From positions 1 through 51,881 of the forward strand of contig JAQBZB010000024.1 of the NCBI GenBank assembly GCA_027622275.1: a DNA stretch of 51,881 nucleotides, written 5' to 3'. Origin of the DNA: Planctomycetota bacterium (lineage in GTDB: Bacteria > Planctomycetota > Planctomycetia > Pirellulales > Pirellulaceae). Below the pieces are notes generated by a model. That model was not told the origin of the DNA, did no database searches, and saw only the letters and a program-made list of their open reading frames with translations. Below are positions 35,236-44,755 of the stretch, one piece after another. Every line of letters starts with the position of its first letter. Position 1 is the stretch's first letter. The position numbers were made by a program, and so were the translations under genes.

Positions 35236-36563
35236 GGAATGTCGTTGTTCGCTCCGCGAACAAACGTATTTTCGGAGAGCGAAAGGCGACCTCCGTTGAT
35301 CAAACGCTCCAGGTCGCCGAAGAAGTTCGGGTAGGTCTTTCGTGTACAGCCGGGGTCGTTGATAACGATGCCCGGTGCCTTCAGTCCCGCGAGGGCAAAG
35401 CTCATCGCCATCCGATGATCGTTGTATGTGTCAATAACTGCCGGGCGGAGCGTTTTTGGCGTGATCGTCAGGCCGTCATCGAACTCGTCGACTTCCGCTC
35501 CAAGCTTCCGGAGTTCACGAGCCAAGTCACCGACACGATCCGTTTCTTTATGACGGATGTGGGCGACACCCTTAATGGTTGTTGGCCCGTTTGCAAATAG
35601 TGCGACAACGGCCAGTGTTTGTGCCGTGTCGCTGATCGCGTTCATGTCGACCGTGATCCCGCGCAACGAACCACCTTTGACGGTGATGTGGTTGTCAGCA
35701 TACTCAATCTCGCATCCCATCTGAGCCAGGCACTCGCAAAACGCGACGTCTCCCTGGAGCGAGTTTCGGTTGAGTCCTTCGACAGTGACCGTGCCTTCGG
35801 TTACTGCTGCGGCACCCCAGAAATAACTAGCGGCAGAAGCATCCGGCTCGATGTCGTAGTTGCAACCGCGGTAACGCGCGATGGGGACAACAAACTGGTC
35901 CAGTTTGTTAGCATCAACTTCAATCCCGAATGCGGACATGACACCAAGCGTCATGGTCACGTACGGCTTTGAAACCAGCTCACCTTCGACGTCGATGACG
36001 ACCGGTTGCTCGGAGTATGGCACCGCCATTAGCAGCCCGCTGAGGAATTGGCTCGAGATGTTTCCTCGAATCGTTGTCTGGCCACCTCGTAGTCCATCTG
36101 CCGCGACGACGACAGGCGGACAGCCGTTTGCGTTCTCACTGGTCGCAGCACCGCCGAGTTGTGCCAGTGCGGCGAGCAGATCGGCGATCGGTCGCTCGCG
36201 CATTCGCGCCACGCCGTCGAGCCGAAAGTTGCCTCGGCAGGCGGCGAGCATCGCGGTGAGAAAGCGAATCGTCGTACCACTGTTGGCGATATCGAGGTTC
36301 GCTCGATTGTTTGGCAGCTCCCCGCCGCACCCCGCGACGTGGATTATCGATTTCGATGTATCATGACTGACTCGAAGCCCCAACTGCTGAAGCGCCTTGA
36401 CCATCACGCCAGTATCTTCGCTGGCCAACGCGCCGGTGAGTACCGACTCGCCCTCGGCCAACGCCGCGCAGATCAGAGCGCGATTCGTGATGCTCTTTGA
36501 TCCAGGAGGCCGTATCGAGGCGTTGAGCGGGCCGGTCGGTTTGATTTCAATCGGTTCGGTCAC
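35232..36563 (-). CDS. aroA: 3-phosphoshikimate 1-carboxyvinyltransferase (EPSP synthase)
   Basis: 443 residues. Start at GTG 36563, since TEPIEIKPTGPLNASIRPPGSKS then begins the protein as in other AroA; the frame starts at 36659, inside the upstream gene. The PEP/shikimate-3-phosphate pocket motifs RPPGSKSITNRAL, NSGTTIRFL, DASAASYFW and the C-terminal RHKETDRVGDLARELRKLG and DHRMAMSFAL are intact. It joins shikimate 3-phosphate to PEP on the way to chorismate. The beta-propeller gene ends 34 bp upstream and is probably co-transcribed. Confidence 0.97.
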   Translation of the reverse strand: MTEPIEIKPTGPLNASIRPPGSKSITNRALICAALAEGESVLTGALASEDTGVMVKALQQLGLRVSHDTSKSIIHVAGCGGELPNNRANLDIANSGTTIRFLTAMLAACRGNFRLDGVARMRERPIADLLAALAQLGGAATSENANGCPPVVVAADGLRGGQTTIRGNISSQFLSGLLMAVPYSEQPVVIDVEGELVSKPYVTMTLGVMSAFGIEVDANKLDQFVVPIARYRGCNYDIEPDASAASYFWGAAAVTEGTVTVEGLNRNSLQGDVAFCECLAQMGCEIEYADNHITVKGGSLRGITVDMNAISDTAQTLAVVALFANGPTTIKGVAHIRHKETDRVGDLARELRKLGAEVDEFDDGLTITPKTLRPAVIDTYNDHRMAMSFALAGLKAPGIVINDPGCTRKTYPNFFGDLERLINGGRLSLSENTFVRGANNDIP

Positions 36564-36597
36564 GTAATTTGCAAACTCTCGCGGCCAACCAGTCGTT

Positions 36598-37809
36598 TCA
36601 CCGCAAGCCGCTGGCGATCTTCCAAAGGTGGCCGTCACTTCGGACGTAGAGAGCGCCATCGGAAATCGCGGGCGAGCCCTTGATCTCTTCGCTGAACTCG
36701 TTCGTACTCACGACTTCGCCCTTGTCGCCGAGTTGCACTACCTTGGCGGCACCGTCACTGTTGATGCAGTACATGCGGTCACCGGCGACGACCGGAGTCG
36801 ACCAGTGCCGCCCACCGACGCGAAGTTGCCACAAGCGTTTGCCCGTCTCGACATCACCGCACGAAAGAACACCGGCGTTGTTCATCGTATACACGCGGTC
36901 GCCGACGATGATGGGGCTTGCCGGACTCGGGCTCATTTGAATGGAATCCCAAACCAGCGATGGAACCGTCGCATCGCGGGCAAGCTTCAAGACGGTCAGG
37001 CCATTGGCCGGAATAAAAATGTGATCGCCGCTGACGGCAACCGACGGAGTCGTCGAGCAAGGGACATCGTATCGCCACAGCTCTTCACCAGTCATCGAAT
37101 CGTGGGCAGTCAGGCCGGAAGGGCCTTGCAGCAGCACGGCCATGCTGCCTTCACGCTCGCCCGGCAGAGCAATCGGCGAAACCCAATTGGCTTGATGCCC
37201 GCGATCGACGCGCCACCGCGTTTCGCCCGTGGCGGTGTCGATTCCCGCGGCGAATGAATCGCCTTGATTCTCCATTTGTACGACGACGGTCTTGCCAACG
37301 ACAACGGGTGACGACGCCATGCCGATGTCGTTCCCAGCCTTCGGATAGTCGAAGGCCAAGCCGCGATACCAAAGCAGATTGCCATCGAGATCAAGGCAAG
37401 CGAGATCGTTCGACGAGTAGAAGGCAAAGATCCGCTCGCCGTCGCTGGCTGGCGTCGGCGCTGCGACGGCGCTGAAGGGATGCGTTAGCGTCCGTCCGGT
37501 GGCCCAAAACTCGCGGTGCCAGACCTCGCCCCCCGTTTCATTGTCGAAGCAGACGACGTGCAAGCGGTCTTGCTTGATGCCGCTCGAACACGTCACATAC
37601 GTCCGACCATTTACAACGATCGGGCCTGAAGCACCGCGACCTGGCAGGCTTGCTTTCCACGCGACATTCTTGGTCTCGCTCCACGAATCCGGTGGCGCGG
37701 CGTCGGGCGAAAGGCTGGCACCGTTGGTGCCACGGAACTGCAGCCAGTCGGCCCCACAGAACAAGGCCACGGATAGGACGGCCAAGAGGCAGGTTGCGGA
37801 GCGAGTCAT
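36598..37809 (-). CDS. PQQ-type beta-propeller repeat protein, secreted
   Basis: 403 residues from ATG 37809, with AGGAAGAA upstream and a signal peptide (MTRSATCLLAVLSVALFCGA). The rest is a set of propeller blades with the recurring pattern of a strand ending in GxExxW or GxxLW (TGGEVWHREF, TGETRWRVDR, TGEELWRYDV, TGKRLWQLRV). It opens with DWLQFRGTNGASLSPDA, the usual planctomycete entry motif. These PQQ-like propellers often lack bound PQQ and act in scaffolding or sugar binding. Function unknown. Confidence 0.85.
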   Translation of the reverse strand: MTRSATCLLAVLSVALFCGADWLQFRGTNGASLSPDAAPPDSWSETKNVAWKASLPGRGASGPIVVNGRTYVTCSSGIKQDRLHVVCFDNETGGEVWHREFWATGRTLTHPFSAVAAPTPASDGERIFAFYSSNDLACLDLDGNLLWYRGLAFDYPKAGNDIGMASSPVVVGKTVVVQMENQGDSFAAGIDTATGETRWRVDRGHQANWVSPIALPGEREGSMAVLLQGPSGLTAHDSMTGEELWRYDVPCSTTPSVAVSGDHIFIPANGLTVLKLARDATVPSLVWDSIQMSPSPASPIIVGDRVYTMNNAGVLSCGDVETGKRLWQLRVGGRHWSTPVVAGDRMYCINSDGAAKVVQLGDKGEVVSTNEFSEEIKGSPAISDGALYVRSDGHLWKIASGLR

Positions 37810-37847
37810 TTCGGTTCTTCCTAAGTTGATCGATATTGTTCGCATGG

Positions 37848-39047
37848 TTAGTTCGCTGCCGTTTGGTTCAGAGTTCGGTTCTTGGCGAGAACAGCGGTTC
37901 CCAGTTCGTCGCACACGCGCAATTGGAACTGCCAACGCTGAGCCCACGTATCCTCCTGCTCGTTCTGGCAGATTTTTACCAGTATCTGATTGGTCCCTTT
38001 CTTGAGTCGCCCGTTGGCCTCGTACTGATCGACTTCCATCCCGGCATGATAGACGTGATTGGCGGTCAGCAGTTCGCCGTTCAGCCAGATCTTGTTCGCG
38101 TTGATGCAGCCGATGCGGATCTCGATCTCGCGTGGTTGATCCGTCTCGAATTCGGACAACGCATATCCGATTGTCCCCTTGTGTTCGTTGGTCAGTTTGT
38201 ACTCGGTTCCTTCCTTGGGACGCTCGAAGATTTCGTTGAGATCGACGATGCCGAACTCGTCGCTGGTGCGATGCGTCTTCCAGCTCACCTTGCCGACCTT
38301 ACCTTTGTAGGTTGCGTCGAGAGCGATTTGCTTTTCAGGCGGATACGCGACGTCAAAGCCCTTGCTGTCCGTGTTGTCGAACGGGCCAATCAAGTGCCAG
38401 TCCATGACAAAACCCATGTGACCGGGCACGTCCACCGGTTGCTCGAACGCTCGAAGCTTCTTCGTCGCTTCCTTGATCTGGTCCAACTCGCGCGCGGCCG
38501 CGAATGCCTTGGCGTAGGTTTTGACGGCGGCGTCCTTCCTGCCGGCTTCTTCCTCCGCGATCGCGATCTTCAAGGCCAGTGCCACCGCGTCGCGCCGCAA
38601 TTCGAGACTAGGATCGTTCAGCAAGCCGGGGATCAATCGCTGTTCGGCGGAAGGATCAATGCCGGCGATCAGCTCGTAAGCCAGACGTCTCGCTCGCGGA
38701 GCCTGCCGCGTGTCAGCAAGAAAACCTTCCAAGGCATCGACGGGCAGCTGACCACCCTGCTTCAAGTGCCGTTGCGCAACCGCTTCAACGGCGGCGCGAA
38801 ACCAGTTCTCGCTCAGTTTTCCCGCTCCTTGCATTCCAGCAAGAATCGCCGGCAGCTGATCGGCGTCAGCTTTGGCAATCGCTTGCCATGCTTGGGCAGC
38901 TTCGGCATGGCCTTCGCCCTTGGGGCCGACCGACCGCAGCTTTACGGCGAGTGCTTCGACATCGACTTGTTCCGCGGAGCTGAACTCAATTAGGGAGATC
39001 GCTAAGAAACCGGCAGCGACTGCTGCAACTATTGTGCTTTGTTTCAT
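37848..39047 (-). CDS. Secreted HEAT-like plus beta-sandwich protein
   Basis: 399 residues from ATG 39047, with a signal peptide (MKQSTIVAAVAAGFLAISLIEF). An N-terminal helical region (about 30-200) with HEAT-like repeats is followed by a beta-sandwich-like C-terminal half. There, MDWHLIGPFDNTDSKGFDVAYPPE and INANKIWLNGELLTANHVYHAGMEVDQYEANGRLKKGTNQILVK match the carbohydrate-binding-like modules seen in planctomycete glycosidases and sulfatase neighbours. It is 38 bp upstream of the propeller gene, so the two probably form a secreted pair. Function unknown. Confidence 0.68.
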   Translation of the reverse strand: MKQSTIVAAVAAGFLAISLIEFSSAEQVDVEALAVKLRSVGPKGEGHAEAAQAWQAIAKADADQLPAILAGMQGAGKLSENWFRAAVEAVAQRHLKQGGQLPVDALEGFLADTRQAPRARRLAYELIAGIDPSAEQRLIPGLLNDPSLELRRDAVALALKIAIAEEEAGRKDAAVKTYAKAFAAARELDQIKEATKKLRAFEQPVDVPGHMGFVMDWHLIGPFDNTDSKGFDVAYPPEKQIALDATYKGKVGKVSWKTHRTSDEFGIVDLNEIFERPKEGTEYKLTNEHKGTIGYALSEFETDQPREIEIRIGCINANKIWLNGELLTANHVYHAGMEVDQYEANGRLKKGTNQILVKICQNEQEDTWAQRWQFQLRVCDELGTAVLAKNRTLNQTAAN

Positions 39048-39244
39048 GGGCTCGTCGGCGGGAAAGTGGGGAGGGAACGAAACTATGCGGTGTTGAGGCA
39101 TTGTAACCAAATTGTTCGTCTCAGCAAAACCGCCCACGCTCGCACTCGTGCGAAGGGGTATGCGTCGCGACAATGTTAACTTGCCGTTATACTCAAAAGC
39201 GAGGTGGGTATCGTGGCCGGGTGTCGCTCGTTGCGAATTGTATC

Positions 39245-40651
39245 ATGCGGACTTGCTGTTCAGAATTCCAAAACTCGACGTCGTTCGATCGTCGGCGGCT
39301 GTTACAGGCTGGTGGCTTGAGTCTGTTCGGACTGGGGTTGCCGGAGCTGTTGGCGGCGGAAGCACGCCAGCCACAACAAGACGCGAGCTTTGGCCGGGCC
39401 AAATCCTGCATATTGCTTTTCATGTGGGGTGGACCTGCTCATCAAGACACATGGGATATGAAACCCGATGCGCCGGTCGAGGTCCGCGGCGAATTCAAGC
39501 CGATCGCGACTAACGTCCCTGGCATTCAGATCTGCGAGCATTTCCCCGAGCTGTCAAAACGGGTCAACCAATTGGCGATAGTTCGTTCAATGACGCATAC
39601 CGACGTGAATCACACGTCGGGAACGCACTACATGCTGACGGGCGAACCACCACCGGCTAACACAGACGTTCGAGTTCAGTGGCCGCACGTCGGGTCGGTG
39701 CTCGCGGGGCTCGCGCGGGGCCGCGGCGCGTTGCCGCCGTTCGTCTCGATGCGTCCGGAACTGGAGAACGATGTCCCGCGCTTCGTCGAAGAGAGCCAAG
39801 GGCAATTCGCCGGCTGGCTCGGCAGCGTGTACGATCCGCTGACGATCGACCACGATCCCAGCCGCGCCGATTACCACGTCGCCGACCTCACTTTGCAGCC
39901 CGAGATCTCCGTCCGCCGGTTGCTCGCCAGGAACGAACTGCGTGCATCGCTGAACCAACAACTCGCGCCACACGGCACCAGCTTCGATGCCCAAGACGCC
40001 AACAGCCGCCGGGCGATCGAGTTGCTGACTTCGGCCGGCGAGCAGCGCGGTGCCTTCAATCTCGCCGAAGAACCGCAAAAGGTTCGTGAGCGATACGGCT
40101 TGAATCCACACGGCCAGTCGGTCCTGCAAGCGAGGCGGCTGGTCGAACGAGGCGTTCCGCTGGTGACGATCTTCTGGCCGAGCGAAGGGATCAAGAACGT
40201 CAGCGTCTACTGGGACACGCACAGCCGCAACTTCATCGATCTCAAAGAACGATTGATGCCGGTCACAGATCAAGCCTTCACCGCGCTGCTGGACGACTTG
40301 TCCGAGCGCGGCATGCTCGACGAGACGCTGGTCGTGTGGACCGGCGAGTTCGGTCGCACGCCGAAGGTCGGGCAGCGCAACAGCGACGCCGGAGCCGGCA
40401 AAGACGGCCGCGACCACTGGCCCGGCTGTTTTACGTCAGTCCTCGCCGGAGGCGGCACCCGCGGCGGCACGATCTACGGCAAATCCGATCGCCACGCCGC
40501 CTTCCCAGCCGCTGATCCAGTCGCCCCTCGCGACCTGATCGCCACGGTTTATCATGCCCTGGGCGTGCCCGCCGGTCAGACACTGAACGACACCAGCGGC
40601 AGACCTAATTTCGTACGACCAGGCAATGCGATTCGAGAGCTGCTTCTGTAG
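39245..40651 (+). CDS. DUF1501 Tat-exported protein
   Basis: 468 residues. The twin-Arg leader FDRRRLLQAGGLSLFGLGLPELL marks Tat export. DUF1501 motifs follow: CILLFMWGGPAHQDTWDMKP, SMTHTDVNHTSGTHYMLTG, WPHVGSVLAG, and the metal-binding-like TGEFGRTPK and GRDHWPG blocks, which place it in the alkaline-phosphatase/sulfatase-like superfamily. The start may be ATG 39245; the frame is open to 39173. Planctomycetes have dozens of DUF1501 genes, usually beside DUF1549/1553 proteins; none is adjacent here. Confidence 0.9.
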   Translation: MRTCCSEFQNSTSFDRRRLLQAGGLSLFGLGLPELLAAEARQPQQDASFGRAKSCILLFMWGGPAHQDTWDMKPDAPVEVRGEFKPIATNVPGIQICEHFPELSKRVNQLAIVRSMTHTDVNHTSGTHYMLTGEPPPANTDVRVQWPHVGSVLAGLARGRGALPPFVSMRPELENDVPRFVEESQGQFAGWLGSVYDPLTIDHDPSRADYHVADLTLQPEISVRRLLARNELRASLNQQLAPHGTSFDAQDANSRRAIELLTSAGEQRGAFNLAEEPQKVRERYGLNPHGQSVLQARRLVERGVPLVTIFWPSEGIKNVSVYWDTHSRNFIDLKERLMPVTDQAFTALLDDLSERGMLDETLVVWTGEFGRTPKVGQRNSDAGAGKDGRDHWPGCFTSVLAGGGTRGGTIYGKSDRHAAFPAADPVAPRDLIATVYHALGVPAGQTLNDTSGRPNFVRPGNAIRELLL

Positions 40652-40712
40652 TTCTGCCTAGAGAAACATTGGCAATCGGACAGGGCTTTTGTTGGATTGA
40701 CGTTGCGTAAGA

Positions 40713-40784
40713 AGTAGCATGGCCTCGTAGGCCGTGTCGGCTTGGAATCGCGTGAAAACACACGGCCTGCGAGGCCGTGCTACT
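40713..40784. repeat. Nested palindrome, family 1 copy C
   Basis: Arms 40713-40737 and 40760-40784 pair at 23 of 25 positions, with a 22-nt loop. Same AGTAGCATGGCCTCGTAGGCC core as copies A and B. Confidence 0.85.
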
Positions 40785-40794
40785 CATTGATTCT

Positions 40795-40931
40795 GGTTCC
40801 CAGGCTCCCGCCTGGGAACCCACTGCTCTTCCGGCTCCGCCGGGCGGCACGAGGCCTCGCGCCACGTATGTGCAGGAGAGGCAGGCAGGAGCCTGCAAGA
40901 CGTTGCGTTCCCAGGCGGGAGCCTGGGTACG
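40795..40931. repeat. GTTCCCAGGC palindrome pair
   Basis: Unit 1 (40795-40820) is GGTTCCCAGGCTCCCGCCTG plus its complement-like end. Unit 2 (40906-40931) is the inverted, slightly diverged version. Each is self-complementary, so the block can form two small hairpins or one large one. Confidence 0.65.
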
Positions 40932-40954
40932 AGTCGCACGTGGCCATTCTTCAA

Positions 40955-42724
40955 TCACGAGATGCCTTGTCGTTCCAACTCACGGACCTCCGTCTCCCAA
41001 TCTTCGCGAGTTGCGTTCGCCGCTTCGGCGACTGGCAACAAGGATCTCCTGGTGCAATTAATCAAGGCTTGCAGCGTCTGGTATCGCCGCGTCATCCCAA
41101 TCGCTGGCGGAATGATGTCACGGACGATGTTCAACACGGCGTCGTGATCGGTCGGCTTCTGGGCTTTGATCTGTGAGCGGAGCGCGGCGAAAGCGGCAGC
41201 CGAGTAGTCGTGAGCAAGGACGATGTCGTCGAGTTGTTCCGTCAGGGCCTTGTGGTCTTCGTCGCTCAGCGGTGTCGCTTTAAGCACCCACTCGATGAAC
41301 TCGCGCCGATCGTCGTCTCGCGGGTCAAGGACCGGAATGATCAAATCGCCAACGCGCCCCGGTCGACGGATGTCTGGCGAAAGCAGATGAATCCGCGCGG
41401 TCATCAACAGCCAGATGACTCTGCCACGCAAGCGAGGATCGCTCATCATCGCTTGAATCTTTCCTGTCAGCCGACGCTCCGTATCGTGAGCCGTCGAATC
41501 GACGCGACCGAACTGCGTATCGGCTTCGTCCACGAAGATGATAACTTTTTCCAGGGCTTCCAACACTCGTCGCAGCCGCTCGAAGATCACGTCCGTTTGG
41601 CCAAACCATTGGCTGCGAATGCTCTTCAGGACGAGCACCGGTACATCGATCTCGGCCGCGACGGCCTCGAAGATGAATGTTTTGCCACCCCCGATCGGCC
41701 CGGCGACTGCCGCGCCCGGCAAAGCCTGTTCACCCTTGGCCTTAAAACGCGGAATCAACTCGCGTCGTAAAAACTCCTTCAGTTGTGAAAAGCCGACGAT
41801 CTTATCCAAACGATGTTCCGGCTTCTTGAATTCAACAACATCGTCGCCAAGCTGCGCCTGGATGAACTCCTCGACCTTCCCGACGACTTGATTGGGCGTC
41901 AGCGGTTCTCCCGCGTAGGCCGAGCCAGCCAGCAGTTGCCGGATCGCGTGGTTGGACAGTCCCGCGCAGAACTCCGCCAACTCTTGTGACGACGCCCACA
42001 GCTGTGGCTTACGATCGGAGGTCTCGATGAAGTTGTCGATGTAGTGCTTACGATCAGCGGTCGTCGGTGATGGGGCATCCACGGAGAGCACTTGCGGCAG
42101 TTTCGCGATCCGCGGATGGATCAAGCTTCGCGATTCGGCGACTAGGCAGACCGAATCGCCGCCACCGACAAAGTCAGGGTCGCCGAACCAATCTTGCACA
42201 ATGCTGATCCGCCGCATCTGCCGATCGTTCAGCGTCGAGATGTCGCCGTTGCCGGCCGGCAACAACATGTCAGCGGCTTCGATGATGATCAACAGATTCG
42301 CCCGCAACACGGCTCGGGAACAGATCGTCAACTGACGCAAGAATTCGAGAGCCTGCGTCGAGTTCCCGATCGCGGAACGCACGTATTGATCGAAGTCGGC
42401 CCGCAGCAACTCGGCCTGCGAACCCTTTCGGCTCATGTCGCGGATCGTCAACGTGTCGGCATCGACGCCCGTCTTCCACCGAATCCAAGCGTCTGCCAAT
42501 TCGCGATGATCTTCGGGCGACATCCGAATGGGCCCGTTCAGTTCATAAACGAGCTGGATGACGCCACCAGCCTTCGCCTTCTTACAGACGAACGGGATCA
42601 GCGGAACATAGCTCTCACCATCCCAGAACAGATCGTGGACGTTTCCACAAAGCACCACGCTGTGCGACTGGCCGGAATTCAAAATGCGAGCGAAGCGCGT
42701 GAAGAACTCGTAAGAATGGCTCAT
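40955..42724 (-). CDS. Two-domain AAA-type ATPase
   Basis: 589 residues. The C-terminal AAA core is complete: Walker A GPIGGGKT (342-349), Walker B IFVDEAD (396-402), a sensor-like WLLMTAR, the RRPGR finger-like motif, and a lid to about 530. The N-terminal half (1-290) resembles a second AAA-like fold with a weak Walker B-like LLIIIEAADML (about 145-155) but no P-loop (SVVLCGNVHDLFW instead). The plan resembles Ycf46-like and tandem AAA proteins. It is probably a remodelling ATPase with one dead module. The substrate is unknown. Confidence 0.74.
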   Translation of the reverse strand: MSHSYEFFTRFARILNSGQSHSVVLCGNVHDLFWDGESYVPLIPFVCKKAKAGGVIQLVYELNGPIRMSPEDHRELADAWIRWKTGVDADTLTIRDMSRKGSQAELLRADFDQYVRSAIGNSTQALEFLRQLTICSRAVLRANLLIIIEAADMLLPAGNGDISTLNDRQMRRISIVQDWFGDPDFVGGGDSVCLVAESRSLIHPRIAKLPQVLSVDAPSPTTADRKHYIDNFIETSDRKPQLWASSQELAEFCAGLSNHAIRQLLAGSAYAGEPLTPNQVVGKVEEFIQAQLGDDVVEFKKPEHRLDKIVGFSQLKEFLRRELIPRFKAKGEQALPGAAVAGPIGGGKTFIFEAVAAEIDVPVLVLKSIRSQWFGQTDVIFERLRRVLEALEKVIIFVDEADTQFGRVDSTAHDTERRLTGKIQAMMSDPRLRGRVIWLLMTARIHLLSPDIRRPGRVGDLIIPVLDPRDDDRREFIEWVLKATPLSDEDHKALTEQLDDIVLAHDYSAAAFAALRSQIKAQKPTDHDAVLNIVRDIIPPAIGMTRRYQTLQALINCTRRSLLPVAEAANATREDWETEVRELERQGIS

Positions 42725-43053
42725 TCGGTTCGTCCAAAGGATTTGGGAAAGCTCTCGATTGGCCTATACCGCTCGCGGTTGAAAGTTGCACTTTCATAAA
42801 ACCTGTACGATGGCCTTCCAAGGCCGTCGAGTATTTCACGACGGCTTTGGAAGGCCATCGTACAAAAGCGTCAACGCCATCCACTCGCGGTATAACACGT
42901 CAACGATTATCAAACACGAACGAATGACCGTCAATTCACCGCACGGACGCAACTTTTGCCTCGTTGCGGATTTGCGGATCAATTGCCATACTGTGGAGCT
43001 TAGCAGCAGGCACACCGAACGACGACGATGCGAGAATAAGCAAGCAAGAGAAT
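42725..43053. other. Divergent gap with palindrome family 2
   Basis: The gap lies between the AAA gene (minus) and glucose dehydrogenase (plus). It contains a perfect-looking palindrome (42804-42864) and otherwise no gene. The dehydrogenase frame is open upstream to 42964, but its true start is 43054. Confidence 0.55.
42804..42864. repeat. Nested palindrome, family 2
   Basis: Arms 42804-42829 (TGTACGATGGCCTTCCAAGG...) and 42839-42864 pair at 25 of 26 positions, with a 9-nt loop. Each arm holds a GGCCTTCCAAGGCC palindrome. Same architecture as family 1 but a different sequence. Confidence 0.85.
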
Positions 43054-44157
43054 ATGAAAGCGATCGCTGTCTATCCGGGAAAGCCCAATAGCGTTCATCT
43101 CGAAGACATCCCGAAGCCCTCCGTCGGCGACGTCGCTGGCGGAACAGGAGTCCTCGTCCGCGTGCTGAAAGTCGGCGTTGACGCGACCGATCGAGAGATC
43201 AACGACGCTTTATACGGCAATTCGCCTCCCGGCTTCGAATACTTGGTCCTCGGTCACGAATCGTTCGGCGTCGTCGAAGAAGTTGGCCCGCACGTCCGCA
43301 ACTTGAAGCCCGGTGATTACGTCACCGCGACCGTGCGGCGTCCCGGCGGATCGATCTACGACCAGATCGGCACGTACGATATGACCAGCGAAGAGACGTA
43401 CTACGAACGCGGCATCAACCTGCTCCACGGTTATTTGACCGAGTACTTCGTTGATTCAAGCGACTATATCGTCAGAGTGCCACCTGGACTGAAGCACCTG
43501 CACGTGTTGATGGAGCCGATCAGCTGCGCGGCGAAGGCGGTTCATCAGGCGTTCGAAGTTCAACGCCGCATGAAGGTGTGGCGTCCACGAACGGCTTATG
43601 TGCTGGGCGCGGGACAGATCGGCTTGCTCGCCACGCTGATCCTCAAACTGCGCGGCTTGGATGTTTACACGCTTGCCCGTTCCCAAGCACCGACCCGCAA
43701 TTCGGAGATCGTCGAGGGGCTGGAAGCGACTTACGTCAGCACGACCGAAACTCCTATTGAAAGTCTCATCGCGAAGACCGGGAAAGCCGACCTGATTATC
43801 GACGCAACCGGCTCGAGCGCGATGGCGTTCGGAGCGATGAAGGCGCTGGGTCACAACGGTGTTCTCGTTTGGACGAGCATCACCGGCGGCAAGAAAAACG
43901 TTGAAGTTCCCTCGGACGAGATCAATATTGATTGGGTGCTCGGGAACAAGTTATTGCTGGGCTCGGTGAACGCCAATCGCGAGCATTTCGAGTCGGGCAT
44001 CAAGGATCTCGCGTTGGGAGAAGTGATGTACCCGCACGTCGTTGAGAAGATCTTGACGAATCCGGTCGATGGGATCGACAACTACGCCGAGATGATGCGG
44101 CTGCTCGTCGAAGAGAAGACCGCGTTGAAGGTTTACGTGAACGTGGCCGACGAGTAG
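43054..44157 (+). CDS. Zinc-dependent glucose 1-dehydrogenase (halophile type)
   Basis: 367 residues from ATG 43054 with AAGAGA upstream. The MDR fold and family motifs of archaeal-type glucose dehydrogenase are present: [54 protein letters not shown] and [10 protein letters not shown]. The catalytic-zinc ligand that is Cys in most relatives is Asp43 here, as known for Haloferax mediterranei GlcDH; His68 and Glu69 are kept. Oxidises D-glucose with NAD(P). It is located just upstream of hslVU, 46 bp away, but unrelated in function. Confidence 0.85.
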   Translation: MKAIAVYPGKPNSVHLEDIPKPSVGDVAGGTGVLVRVLKVGVDATDREINDALYGNSPPGFEYLVLGHESFGVVEEVGPHVRNLKPGDYVTATVRRPGGSIYDQIGTYDMTSEETYYERGINLLHGYLTEYFVDSSDYIVRVPPGLKHLHVLMEPISCAAKAVHQAFEVQRRMKVWRPRTAYVLGAGQIGLLATLILKLRGLDVYTLARSQAPTRNSEIVEGLEATYVSTTETPIESLIAKTGKADLIIDATGSSAMAFGAMKALGHNGVLVWTSITGGKKNVEVPSDEINIDWVLGNKLLLGSVNANREHFESGIKDLALGEVMYPHVVEKILTNPVDGIDNYAEMMRLLVEEKTALKVYVNVADE

Positions 44158-44203
44158 TGGTCGCGTTTCAATCCACCGGCGAATTCGCCCGAGTTTCACT
44201 GCC

Positions 44204-44755
44204 ATGCAAGACATGAAGTTTCACGCCACGACAATCCTGACCGTCCGGCGCAACGGCAAAGTTGCCATGGGTGGCGACGGTCAAGTCACGCTTGGCGCGG
44301 CCATCATGAAGGCCGACGCGATGAAGATCCGACGCCTGATGGAAGGCAAGGTTCTGTGTGGCTTTGCCGGGGCCAGTGCCGATGCGTTTGCCTTGATGGA
44401 GCGGTTTGAGGAGAAGCTGAAGGATTATCCTTCGAATGTCCCACGTGCCGCGACCGAACTGGCCAAGGAGTGGCGGACCGATCGGGCCTTGCGAAGACTG
44501 GAAGCCCTGTTGGCGGTTGCCGACGCGAAAGGGACGCTGCTGATTAGCGGCACGGGGGATGTCATCAGCCCAACGGATGGAGTTGTTGGGATCGGCTCCG
44601 GCGGAAACTATGCCATTGCCGCCGCGCGGGGCCTGCTGCAGCATTCCAGCTTGGAAGCCGAAGAGATCGTCAAGGCGGCCCTCATGATTGCGGCGGACAT
44701 CGACATCTATACAAACACAAACATCGTCGTGGAGGTGCTGGAGTGCTCGACTTGA
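44204..44755 (+). CDS. hslV: HslV (ClpQ) protease
   Basis: 183 residues. After an 8-residue propeptide (MQDMKFHA) the mature protein begins TTILTVRR, with the N-terminal catalytic Thr (Thr9 here). GDGQVTLG and the Na-binding/loop region [15 protein letters not shown] are intact. HslV forms the dodecameric peptidase core for HslU. Its 3' end overlaps hslU by 13 nt, so the pair is translationally coupled. Confidence 0.96.
   Translation: MQDMKFHATTILTVRRNGKVAMGGDGQVTLGAAIMKADAMKIRRLMEGKVLCGFAGASADAFALMERFEEKLKDYPSNVPRAATELAKEWRTDRALRRLEALLAVADAKGTLLISGTGDVISPTDGVVGIGSGGNYAIAAARGLLQHSSLEAEEIVKAALMIAADIDIYTNTNIVVEVLECST

Larger units (their letters stand above)
40652..40954. other. Repeat-rich gap between DUF1501 and AAA genes
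   Basis: No gene is supported. It contains palindrome copy C (40713-40784) and a pair of self-palindromic GTTCCCAGGC units (40795-40820 and 40906-40931), with an inner GCAGGC/GCCTGC hairpin near 40880. Open frames across it are artefacts of the repeats. Confidence 0.6.

Noticed and set aside
37836-38993. 385-residue plus-strand open frame
   Set aside because: Opposite to the HEAT-like secreted gene, whose signal peptide, ribosome site and motifs support the minus strand.
40652-40954. CRISPR-like array from the repeated units
   Set aside because: Units are inverted palindromes of two families with no regular spacers or cas genes.
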